Origin: JASGDB01 sp049841315 | GTDB taxonomy: Bacteria > Bacteroidota > Bacteroidia > Flavobacteriales > Weeksellaceae | Direction of reading: 5' to 3' | NCBI GenBank assembly: GCA_049841315.1 | Contig: JASGDB010000135.1 | Coordinates: 1-24,118 of the forward strand | DNA length: 24,118 nucleotides | In this document: in pieces, positions 13,483 to 20,308 of the stretch | Numbering within the stretch: position 1 is the stretch's first letter | Layout: the number at the start of each line of letters is the position of its first letter | Notes under the pieces: model-generated | Seen by the model: only the letters and a program-made list of their open reading frames with translations | What the model was told of the DNA's origin: nothing | Databases searched by the model: none | Made by a program: the position numbers and the translations under genes

Positions 13483-15129
13483 ATGTTCAGAAAAATATAT
13501 TTTCTTGCTTTCGCTATTCTTACAGCAGGAAATTTTTATGCTCAAAAAACTAAAACCACCTCCGCTGACAAGCCGAAACTGGTGGTAGGAATCGTTGTAG
13601 ACCAGATGAGGTGGGATTATCTGTACCGCTACCAGAACCATTACGGAAACGGAGGCTTCAATAGGCTCCTCAATGATGGATATACACTGAATAATGTGAT
13701 GATTAATTACGTGCCGACCGTTACCGCAATCGGGCATACTTCCATTTACACAGGCTCAGTTCCTTCCATTCATGGAATCGCCGGAAACGACTGGACTAAT
13801 CGGGAAACCGGAGAAGACGTATACTGCACTGCCGATACTTCCGTGAAAGGCGTAGGTTCTACTTCAGAAAAAATAGGTGCACATTCTCCGAAAAACCTTT
13901 GGAGCACCACGATTACAGACCAAGTGCGCCTTGCGAGTAATTTTCGTGCAAAAGTAGTGGGAATTTCGCTGAAAGACCGCGCATCCATACTTCCGGCAGG
14001 GCACAATCCTACGGGCGCTTTCTGGTTTGATGAAGGGAGCGGGCATTTTATCACCAGCTCTTATTATATGAATGACCTTCCGGCGTGGCTGAAAGATTTC
14101 AACAACCAAAATTGGGGAGAAAAGCTCGTGGCAAACGGCTGGAATACCATAAAACCCATTGCAGAATATAAAGAAAGCTCCGCCGACGATGTTCCGTGGG
14201 AATATCTTTTGGGAAGTGCAAAATCGCCTGTTTTTCCTTACAGCTCGCTTGCTGCGGATTATGCAGCCAAAAAGGGAATCATCAGAACCACACCTTTCGG
14301 CAACACCCTTACGCTGAAAGCTGCCGAAGCCGCTTTGGATGGCTATCAGCTCGGAAAAGGAAACGAAACCGACTTTCTTGCCATCAATCTGGCATCCACA
14401 GATTATGTAGGACATTCTTTCGGTCCGAACTCTGTTGAAGTAGAAGACACTTATATCCGTCTGGACAGCGATTTGGAAGCGTTTTTCAAGGTTCTCGACC
14501 AAAAAATAGGGAAAGGAGAATATCTTGTATTTCTTTCCGCAGACCACGGCGGAGCGCACTCTGAAGGCTTTATGGAAGCCAACAAAATGAAAACCGGATT
14601 TTTCGATACAGATTTAAAGAAAAATATTGAAGAAGATTTAAAAACCAAATACGGTTACGAAAAAATGATATGGGGCATTGATAATTATCAGATTTACCTG
14701 AACCAGAAGCTGATTTCGGAGAAAAATCTGGATGAAGAAGACATTAAAAAACAGATTATTTCAAAACTGAATAAAGACCCTCGTTTTCTGTATGTGGTTG
14801 ATATGAAAAAAGTGGCAGAATCATCCATTCCCGAGCCGATTAAAAGCAGAATCATCAATGGTTTCAACTGGCAGAGAAGCGGTGATATACAGCTCATTAC
14901 GCACGACGGAATGCTTCCGCAATATGCAAAAAAAGGAACTACCCACAGCGTTTGGAACTCGTATGATTCTCATATTCCTCTGATTTTCATGGGGAAAGGT
15001 GCAGGAAAAGGAGCAAGCTCCAAACCGTATCACATGACGGATATTGCGCCTACCATCGCACAAATCCTGAAAATTGAAAACCCGAGCGGTACAGTTGGTG
15101 AACCGATTGTGGAGGCAATGCAGCATTAA
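13483..15129 (+). CDS. pafA: Alkaline phosphatase PafA
   Basis: From ATG 13483 the product is 548 residues, against about 546 for Elizabethkingia PafA. An in-frame TTG at 13456 lies inside the promoter box and is rejected. A signal peptide (MFRKIYFLAFAILTAGNFYAQ) directs it to the periplasm. Active-site elements of this type I phosphodiesterase/nucleotide pyrophosphatase-fold phosphatase are intact: metal Asp40 in VVDQMRWD, nucleophile Thr81 in VPTVTAIGHTS, Asn102 in AGNDW, Lys164 and Arg166 in SLKDRASILPAGH, then STDYVGH, SADHGGAH and THSVWNSYDSH for the two zinc sites. It releases phosphate from organic monoesters. Calcium or calcium-independent behaviour cannot be read from sequence. The PhoB-like regulator nearby suggests phosphate control. 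Confidence 0.93.
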   Translation: MFRKIYFLAFAILTAGNFYAQKTKTTSADKPKLVVGIVVDQMRWDYLYRYQNHYGNGGFNRLLNDGYTLNNVMINYVPTVTAIGHTSIYTGSVPSIHGIAGNDWTNRETGEDVYCTADTSVKGVGSTSEKIGAHSPKNLWSTTITDQVRLASNFRAKVVGISLKDRASILPAGHNPTGAFWFDEGSGHFITSSYYMNDLPAWLKDFNNQNWGEKLVANGWNTIKPIAEYKESSADDVPWEYLLGSAKSPVFPYSSLAADYAAKKGIIRTTPFGNTLTLKAAEAALDGYQLGKGNETDFLAINLASTDYVGHSFGPNSVEVEDTYIRLDSDLEAFFKVLDQKIGKGEYLVFLSADHGGAHSEGFMEANKMKTGFFDTDLKKNIEEDLKTKYGYEKMIWGIDNYQIYLNQKLISEKNLDEEDIKKQIISKLNKDPRFLYVVDMKKVAESSIPEPIKSRIINGFNWQRSGDIQLITHDGMLPQYAKKGTTHSVWNSYDSHIPLIFMGKGAGKGASSKPYHMTDIAPTIAQILKIENPSGTVGEPIVEAMQH

Positions 15130-15134
15130 AAAAC

Positions 15135-15165
15135 AAAAAGGTGTCCGTTTTTCGGACACCTTTTT
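15135..15165. terminator. Bidirectional terminator between pafA and the barstar gene
   Basis: A perfect 13-bp stem (AAAAAGGTGTCCG, 15135-15147, with CGGACACCTTTTT, 15153-15165) and TTTTT loop. A/T tracts on both sides serve convergent transcripts. Confidence 0.85.
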
Positions 15166-15183
15166 TGGTTTTAAAAAATTACT

Positions 15184-15465
15184 TTATTCATCTTCATACT
15201 GCTCCAAATAATAGGAAAAAGTAAAGCCTTCCGTTTCTTCTTCGGCATCTTCCAAAGTCGTGAGCAAATCTTCAAAAATTTCTAATTGCTCCACACTCAT
15301 ATTCACAAATTCGATGTGAAGCGGCATTTCCAAATCTCCTGTAATTGAATCGTACAAAGCATCAAGATTATCTCCAAAAAATTCCGGAAGTTCCAATTTT
15401 TCTTTCAGTTGAGCGTAAAAATCTTCGTAATCGCCGATGTCGGTAAAGTTGATGTATATTTCCAT
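15184..15465 (-). CDS. Barstar-family ribonuclease inhibitor
   Basis: The 93-residue acidic protein (MEIYINFTDIGDYEDFYAQL, then LPEFFGDNLDALYDSITGDL, then PLHIEFVN) carries the barstar signature LPE(Y/F)(Y/F)G(E/D)NLDALxDxxTG almost unchanged. The Asp/Glu residues of this helix plug the active site of barnase. No signal peptide is seen, so it protects in the cytoplasm. It lies 86 bases downstream of the barnase-type gene on the same strand, the arrangement expected for an enzyme with its own inhibitor. Confidence 0.9.
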   Translation of the reverse strand: MEIYINFTDIGDYEDFYAQLKEKLELPEFFGDNLDALYDSITGDLEMPLHIEFVNMSVEQLEIFEDLLTTLEDAEEETEGFTFSYYLEQYEDE

Positions 15466-15551
15466 TTTTTTTGTTTCAAGTTTAAGGTTTAAAGTTCAAT
15501 GTTTCGAGATACGAGTTTACCTTTCAACACGTAACTCTCACCTCGTATTTG
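15466..15551. repeat. Short repeat-rich spacer between barnase and barstar genes
   Basis: The spacer begins with a TTTCAAGTTTAAGGTTTAAAG tract related to those at 16910-16957 and 18323-18352, and has ATACGAG (15509-15515) facing CTCGTAT (15542-15548) as a weak inverted repeat. These look like dispersed intergenic repeats. Confidence 0.45.
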
Positions 15552-16076
15552 TTACTGTTTTTCAAAACTTTTATAATGATTATGAGTCAGCCACACATCA
15601 CCGTTTTTCGTGAAAACAATTCTGTCGGCATTTCTTCTTCCACAGTTGTAGTTCACGTCGGCTTCGTAATATTGTTCTCCTTTCGGAAGTTGCTTTTCGC
15701 GGTTGGTAAATTTATCTCCGCCGATTGCTCTTCCCGGAAGAACATCGCACAAATTCCCTTGCGAAGCAATCCAGCCCTGATTTTTTGCTTCATTTTTTGT
15801 GATGTAATAATCCGGCAGACGGTGATTTTTTTTCACGTAATCAATCACGACATCTTCACGAGTAAGTTCATCAATATTGGAAGAATAATTGTTTCGTTTT
15901 TCCTCATTTCCGAAAATTTCACTTTCAGAACTTGGAACTTGAAACTTGGAACTTGAAACTACTTCTGTATGCGGATTTTTCTTTTCAATTTTATAATTGT
16001 TGAAAACATACATTGCGAACATTCCCACCAATGCTCCGATTAAAAAAAAGAGAAATATTTTGGTTTTTTGGTTCAT
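15552..16076 (-). CDS. Membrane-anchored barnase-type ribonuclease
   Basis: The 174-residue product has an uncleaved-looking signal anchor (residues 7-27, IFLFFLIGALVGMFAMYVF), a polar linker (about 30-70) and a barnase domain (about 71-174). Family landmarks are NHRLPDYYITKNEAKNQGW, QGNLCDVLPGRAIGGD, FTNRE and NADRIVF. Catalytic residues are present: general base Glu138 (YYEADVNY), Arg152 (NADR) and general acid His167 (HNHYKSF). Cys110 and Cys145 are extra relative to Bacillus barnase and could form a disulfide outside the cytoplasm. Part of the linker is encoded by a tandem repeat resembling nearby intergenic repeats. With the barstar gene it forms a toxin-inhibitor pair, either for competition or for RNA scavenging. 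Confidence 0.9.
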   Translation of the reverse strand: MNQKTKIFLFFLIGALVGMFAMYVFNNYKIEKKNPHTEVVSSSKFQVPSSESEIFGNEEKRNNYSSNIDELTREDVVIDYVKKNHRLPDYYITKNEAKNQGWIASQGNLCDVLPGRAIGGDKFTNREKQLPKGEQYYEADVNYNCGRRNADRIVFTKNGDVWLTHNHYKSFEKQ

Positions 16077-16107
16077 TTATTTAGGGATTAGGGATTAGTA
16101 CGAAAGC

Positions 16108-16899
16108 TCAATCTCTCCATTCATCGGGAATCATACACACCGGAATCGGTTCCATTTTATGTTTCGCGGCTTTGTGCATTTTGTCAAAAATTTTGAAAAC
16201 TTCCAAATCTCTTCCGCTGTAATCCGCTTCGGTTTTTGTGCCGTATTCTTTCTGGATTTTTTCGAGTTCGGGATATGTCGCTCCGATTTGCTGTTCATCG
16301 GTTCTGTCCACGTCCCAAAGTCCGTCGGTCGGAATGGCGTTTTTGATGCTTTCAGGTAAATCCAATGCTCTTGCCAAAGCATACACTTCGGTTTTGTACA
16401 AATCCGCAATCGGGGAAACATCAACTCCGCCGTCGCCGTATTTCGTGTAAAATCCGATTCCGAAATCTTCCACTTTATTTCCCGTTCCGCACACCAAAAG
16501 TCCGTTAATCTGCCCGTAATAATACAAAGTCAGCATTCTCAAACGTGAACGTGTATTCGCAAAAGCGAGTTTTTCGTTTGGAAATTCGTCATCGTGAACA
16601 TCAAAAGTTTTGTACAATTCTTCAAAAGCGGGCGTAAGATTTACGCTCATTCCTTCCACATTCGGGAATTTATTTTTGAGAAATTCGATGTGTTCCAATG
16701 CTCTGTCCACTTGGTCGGGTTTCTGTCGGATTGGCATTTCAATAGCCAGAACTTTCAGTCCGGTCATCGCACAAAGCGTAGAAACCACGCCCGAGTCCAC
16801 ACCTCCGGAAACACCGATAACATAACCGTTTACTCGAGCTTTTTCGGCGTAGTCTTTCAGCCATTTTACAATGTGGTTGATTATTTTTTCTGTCTGCAT
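16108..16899 (-). CDS. nadE: NAD+ synthase
   Basis: The 263-residue product makes NAD+ from nicotinic acid adenine dinucleotide, ATP and ammonia in the last step of NAD synthesis. The PP-loop signature SGGVDS is at residues 31-36, and the family blocks LLVCGTGNKVEDFGIGFYTKYGDGGVD-type region and ADLYKTEV follow in order. No glutaminase domain is present, so it is the short, ammonia-dependent form. An in-frame ATG at 16917 would add six residues encoded in a repeat tract, so 16899 is preferred. It is followed after 31 bases by the barnase-type gene on the same strand, likely co-transcribed. nadE next to gldB/gldC is common in flavobacteria. Confidence 0.92.
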   Translation of the reverse strand: MQTEKIINHIVKWLKDYAEKARVNGYVIGVSGGVDSGVVSTLCAMTGLKVLAIEMPIRQKPDQVDRALEHIEFLKNKFPNVEGMSVNLTPAFEELYKTFDVHDDEFPNEKLAFANTRSRLRMLTLYYYGQINGLLVCGTGNKVEDFGIGFYTKYGDGGVDVSPIADLYKTEVYALARALDLPESIKNAIPTDGLWDVDRTDEQQIGATYPELEKIQKEYGTKTEADYSGRDLEVFKIFDKMHKAAKHKMEPIPVCMIPDEWRD

Positions 16900-16909
16900 A
16901 AGGTTTTTT

Positions 16910-17093
16910 TGTTTCAAGTTTAAAGTTTAAAGTTTAAGGTTTAAAGTTTAAAGTTTCAAATATGTCATTGCGAGGAGGAACGACGAAGCAATCTGTTGAA
17001 AGTAGTTCTTATTTAGTTAAGGATTGCTTCATTCCACTTCTCTACAATCACAATGACGGAGAATTCTCCCAATCCCACAGTCTCCACGTCTCC
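16910..17093 (+). repeat. Dispersed repeat, left copy flanking gldB
   Basis: A TTTAAAG-type tract (16910-16957) is followed by a 130-bp unit (16964-17093) that begins GTCATTGCGAGGAGGAACGA. The unit is itself partly palindromic (GAAGCAATC and GATTGCTTC; TCATTGC and ATGAC). An inverted copy lies at 18193-18322. Same length, with roughly a dozen differences by eye. Confidence 0.85.
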
Positions 17094-17163
17094 AAGTCAT
17101 CTTTCTGATTCTCAATCTTTCCATCTTTCGATTTCAAATTCTTCTATCAACATTAAAATTTAG

Positions 17164-17171
17164 TATTTTTG
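17164..17171 (+). promoter_or_regulatory. gldB promoter, -7 element (TATTTTTG)
   Basis: TATTTTTG matches TAnnTTTG. It lies 4 bases before an ATG at 17176 but 25 before the ATG at 17197, which supports the latter as gldB start. Confidence 0.5.
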
Positions 17172-17196
17172 CAAAATGAAATTTGATGTAAAAATA

Positions 17197-18183
17197 ATGA
17201 AGTTTTTCAGAAATATGGCAGTTGTGTCTGTTTTTGTTTTTTCTTTTCAGTCCTGCAAAAAAGAGGCGGTTAAAAATTGGAATGCAGAAATCAAAAATCC
17301 GGTACAGAATATCGAATTCACCGACCTTTCAAAAGAGCTATACGACCCTGCCGTTTCTTTAGAGACTTTCAAATCGAAATATCCGTGGTTTCAGGGAACG
17401 GTAACGGACGAAGATTTTGAAATCCGCAGAAAAGACCCTGAAGAAATTAAAATCTACAAAGAAGCGATTGCAAAAATCGACCAGACCAAACTGAAAAAGG
17501 AACTTACCAGCCTTTTTTCACATATCGCTTTTTATTTTCCTGAATTTAAAGCACCGAAAGTGTATCTGTATTCTTCTGCGCTTCAGGGAATCAGCGAACC
17601 GATAATTTATCATCCGCAGAATAATTTTCTCTTTATTGACATCACCGGATTTATGGGTGAAAAAGATGCAAATTACAAAGGTGTCGAAACCTATTTCACG
17701 CTCAGCATGAATCCCTCGAATATCGTTCCGAAAGTTTCTCAGATTCTGGCTGAACAGTTTGTGCCGTATGATGCCGGACATCAGAAATTTATTGATTTGA
17801 TAGTTTATCAAGGGAAACTGATGACACTTCAGGATGCTTTTTTACCTGAATTGCCGGATTATCTTAAAATCAATTACACCAAAGAACAATACGATTGGGC
17901 AGTTTCCAATGAAGTGAACATCTGGGATTATTTCGTGGAAAACGATTTGATTTTCAGTGATGATGAAAGGTTGACCGACCGTTTTATCGCTCCCGGACCT
18001 TTTTCAAAATTTTATACCGAAATCGACAACGAATCTTCTCCACAAGTCGGAATTTTCACCGGCTGGCAGATTTGCAGAAAATTCTACAAAGAAAAACCGG
18101 AAACCCCTTTGGCCGACTTCCTGAAAATGGATGCACAGACGATTTTCAATCAGGCAGTTTATAAACCGAAATACACTGAGTAA
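17197..18183 (+). CDS. gldB: Gliding motility lipoprotein GldB
   Basis: The 328-residue product starts MKFFRNMAVVSVFVFSFQSC, a lipoprotein signal with lipobox FQSC. Conserved GldB blocks follow: KYPWFQGTV, LFSHIAFYFPEFKAPKVYLY, NNFLFIDITGFMGE, MNPSNIVPKVSQI and FIAPGPFSKFYTEIDNESSP with GIFTGWQICR. GldB is one of the Gld proteins needed for flavobacterial gliding and type IX secretion-linked surface movement. It resembles a zinc-protease-like fold but lacks an evident catalytic motif here. Starting at 17176 would bury the signal peptide behind seven residues, so 17197 is chosen. gldC follows, but a dispersed repeat separates them. Confidence 0.93.
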   Translation: MKFFRNMAVVSVFVFSFQSCKKEAVKNWNAEIKNPVQNIEFTDLSKELYDPAVSLETFKSKYPWFQGTVTDEDFEIRRKDPEEIKIYKEAIAKIDQTKLKKELTSLFSHIAFYFPEFKAPKVYLYSSALQGISEPIIYHPQNNFLFIDITGFMGEKDANYKGVETYFTLSMNPSNIVPKVSQILAEQFVPYDAGHQKFIDLIVYQGKLMTLQDAFLPELPDYLKINYTKEQYDWAVSNEVNIWDYFVENDLIFSDDERLTDRFIAPGPFSKFYTEIDNESSPQVGIFTGWQICRKFYKEKPETPLADFLKMDAQTIFNQAVYKPKYTE

Positions 18184-18192
18184 ATCTGAAAG

Positions 18193-18352
18193 GGAGACGT
18201 GGAGACTTTGGGAGTGGGAGAATTCTCCGTCATTACGAATGTAGCGAAGTGGAATGAAGCAATCCTTAACTAAATAAGAACTACTTTCAACAGATTGCTT
18301 CGTCGTTCCTCCTCGCAATGACAAACTTTAAACCTTAAACTTTAAACCTTGA
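18193..18352 (-). repeat. Dispersed repeat, right copy between gldB and gldC
   Basis: The reverse complement of 18193-18322 matches 16964-17093 base for base in length, and the TTTAAACC-type tract at 18323-18352 mirrors the tract at 16910-16957. The pair therefore forms a long inverted repeat around gldB, with the tract on the outer side at both ends. Confidence 0.85.
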
Positions 18353-18363
18353 ACAAAAAATAT

Positions 18364-18690
18364 ATGCGAAATACAACAATCACAATAGAAGTAGAGCTTG
18401 ACGAAAACCATATTCCCGAAAAAATATTCTGGAATGCTCAGGACGGCGGAATCGAAAAACAGGAAACCAAAGCAACCATGATTTCCGTTTGGGACGACAA
18501 AACAAAGGAAGCCCTGAGAATCGACCTCTGGACGAAGGAAATGCCAGTCGACCACATGAAACAGTTCATGCACCAGATTATCGTTTCCCTCGGAGATACG
18601 TATCAGAGGGCAACCGGAGAAGAAGACGTAGCGGAATGGCTTCATGAAGTCGCTAATGAATTTGCCGTGAAATCAGCGATAAAAATGTAA
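18364..18690 (+). CDS. gldC: Gliding motility protein GldC
   Basis: The 108-residue product (TTITIEVELDENHIPEKIFW, TKEALRIDLWTKEMPVDHMK, ATGEEDVAEWLHEVANEF) is a clear GldC. It has no signal peptide and is cytoplasmic. It supports gliding in flavobacteria, with unknown biochemistry. ATG 18364 is preferred over a TTG at 18349 that lies in the repeat tract. gldB and gldC are normally adjacent; here 180 bases of repeat stand between them, so read-through depends on that repeat not terminating transcription. Confidence 0.93.
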   Translation: MRNTTITIEVELDENHIPEKIFWNAQDGGIEKQETKATMISVWDDKTKEALRIDLWTKEMPVDHMKQFMHQIIVSLGDTYQRATGEEDVAEWLHEVANEFAVKSAIKM

Positions 18691-18707
18691 CAATCTATCA
18701 ATGTAAA

Positions 18708-18757
18708 AATGTATCAATCTTACCACTGAAATTGGTAAATTAGTAGATTGGTACATT
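18708..18757. repeat. Intergenic inverted repeat
   Basis: AATGTA-T-CAATCT (18708-18720) pairs with AGATTG-G-TACATT (18745-18757), 12 bp with one mismatch, and TACCA/TGGTA pairs inside. It may end gldC transcription, although no G/C-rich core or T-tract is present. Confidence 0.6.
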
Positions 18758-18774
18758 GTTAAATTATAAATATC

Positions 18775-19917
18775 ATGAAATTCAACACTAAAGTAATACA
18801 CGGCGGACAGCACAACGAATCCGCAACGGGAGCAGTAAACGTTCCTGTATTTTTAACTTCCACTTTTGCGCAGAAATCTCCGGGAATCCATTCCGGTTAC
18901 GAATATTCCAGAGGAGCAAATCCGACAAGACAGGCTTTGGAAGATGCCCTGGCAAGCATCGAAAACGGAGCGAGAGGATTGGCTTTCAGTTCGGGACTTG
19001 CGGCAACGGACTGTGTGATGCGTCTCCTGAATCCGGGTGATGAAGTTATTGCCTGCGACGATTTATACGGAGGAACGTACCGCATGTTCACCAAACTGTA
19101 CGAAAAATACGGACTGAAATTTCATTTCGTGAATTTCGACAACCTCAGCGAAGTGGAAAAAACCATTACCGAAAAAACAAAGCTCATCTGGATTGAAACA
19201 CCGACCAATCCTCTGATGAAGCTGGCAGACATCAAAGCTGTTACCGAACTGGCAAAAGGAAAAGACATTCTGGTTGCCGTAGACAATACTTTTGCTACGC
19301 CATATATTCAAAAGCCTTTGGATTTGGGTGCGGACATTGTGATGCATTCCGCAACGAAATATCTGGGCGGACATTCGGACGTGGTTGCAGGAGCGCTCGT
19401 TGCCAAAACACGTGAACTCGGGGAAAAACTGCATTTTATTCAGTTTGCGGGAGGCGGAATTTTAGGGCCAATGGATTCTTATCTCGTTTTGAGAGGAATC
19501 AAAACCCTTTCGCTGAGAATGCAGAAACACTGTGAAAACGGAATCAAAATCGCCGAATATCTCGTGAAACATCCGAAAGTTGGAAAAGTTTATTATCCGG
19601 GAATCAGCTCGCATCCGCAGTATAAAATAGCTGTCAATCAAATGAAAAACGGATACGGCGGAATGGTTTCGTTTACGTTTAAATCCGGTTTAAAGGAAGA
19701 TGCCGTGAAGTTTCTGGAACGCATCAAAATTTTCACTCTTGCGGAAAGTCTCGGCGGTGTGGAATCTCTGGCGAATCATCCTGCCACGATGACACACGCT
19801 TCCATTCCTGAAGATATTCGTAAAGAAGCCGGAATCACGGATGATTTGGTTCGCCTGAGTGTGGGAATTGAAGATATTGAGGATTTGATTGAAGGGCTGG
19901 AAAAGGGGTTTGCTTAA
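18775..19917 (+). CDS. Cystathionine gamma-synthase-like PLP enzyme
   Basis: The 380-residue product belongs to the Cys/Met metabolism PLP-dependent family. Family landmarks are TKVIHGGQ near the start, YEYSRGANPTR, FSSGLAATDC, DDLYGGTYR, WIETPTNPLMK, VDNTFATPYIQKPL, the PLP lysine Lys195 in SATKYLGGHSD, and the C-terminal LAESLGGVESLANHPATMTH and RLSVGIEDIEDLI. It could be cystathionine gamma-synthase (MetB), O-succinylhomoserine sulfhydrylase or cystathionine gamma-lyase; sequence alone does not separate these. It lies on its own, without a Met regulon partner in the window. Confidence 0.85.
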   Translation: MKFNTKVIHGGQHNESATGAVNVPVFLTSTFAQKSPGIHSGYEYSRGANPTRQALEDALASIENGARGLAFSSGLAATDCVMRLLNPGDEVIACDDLYGGTYRMFTKLYEKYGLKFHFVNFDNLSEVEKTITEKTKLIWIETPTNPLMKLADIKAVTELAKGKDILVAVDNTFATPYIQKPLDLGADIVMHSATKYLGGHSDVVAGALVAKTRELGEKLHFIQFAGGGILGPMDSYLVLRGIKTLSLRMQKHCENGIKIAEYLVKHPKVGKVYYPGISSHPQYKIAVNQMKNGYGGMVSFTFKSGLKEDAVKFLERIKIFTLAESLGGVESLANHPATMTHASIPEDIRKEAGITDDLVRLSVGIEDIEDLIEGLEKGFA

Positions 19918-19924
19918 TTTTATT

Positions 19925-20021
19925 AACCACGAATGACACGAATTTTCACGAATACTTTAAGCTCTCACAACGCTTTGGAGCAAAAACAATAATTTTTAAT
20001 TTATTCGTGTCATTCGTGGTT
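19925..20021. repeat. 19-bp perfect inverted repeat upstream of the riboswitch
   Basis: AACCACGAATGACACGAAT (19925-19943) and its exact reverse complement (20003-20021) bracket 59 bases. It is one of the common intergenic repeats of flavobacteria and may also act as terminator for the upstream gene. The rest of the 390-base gap 19918-20308 holds the riboswitch and its expression platform. Confidence 0.75.
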
Positions 20022-20035
20022 TAAAGATATTTTCG

Positions 20036-20043
20036 TAACTTCG
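20036..20043 (+). promoter_or_regulatory. Possible riboswitch-operon promoter (TAACTTCG)
   Basis: TAACTTCG differs by one base from TAnnTTTG and lies 4 bases before riboswitch stem P1, a sensible transcript start. Confidence 0.35.
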
Positions 20044-20047
20044 CAGC

Positions 20048-20188
20048 ACTTTCAGAAAAGGGAATCATGTGAAAATCGTGAGCTGTCCCCGCAACTGTAA
20101 ATCACAACAAAAAATTTTTCTGCAAAAAACCATTGCCAAAAGCGAGAAGGTGCAGAAAATGTGAAAGTCAGGAGACCTTGCTGAAAGT
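20048..20188 (+). ncRNA. Cobalamin (adenosylcobalamin) riboswitch
   Basis: The conserved B12-aptamer elements occur in order: AAAAGGGAATC, then GAGCTGTCCCCGCAACTGTA (the box pairing with the kissing loop), a variable arm closed by TTTTCTGCA/TGCAGAAAA, then AGTCAGGAGACCTTGC. P1 is a perfect 8-bp stem, ACTTTCAG (20048-20055) with CTGAAAGT (20181-20188). The 3' arm of P1 can instead pair with CTTTCGG at 20204-20210. A CGGATTTT/AAAATCCG hairpin (20231-20251) follows. It should lower btuB expression when cobalamin is plentiful. Confidence 0.93.
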
Positions 20189-20308
20189 ATCAACTTATTA
20201 ACGCTTTCGGAGGAAAAGCCCTGATTTCTGCGGATTTTTTTTTAAAATCCGTTATAATTAGCTTTTTATTTTCCGGTAAGTAAACTTTAACTTAAATTAT
20301 TTTTAACA

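Noticed and set aside
13864..14559. 231-codon minus-strand open frame inside pafA
   Set aside because: pafA on the plus strand is a full-length, motif-complete enzyme; the antisense frame shows no recognisable domain.
15184..15465. Barstar as the immunity protein for the MuF nuclease domain
   Set aside because: It sits beside its own barnase-type enzyme and far from the phage; a shared fold class between the two nucleases does not show cross-inhibition.
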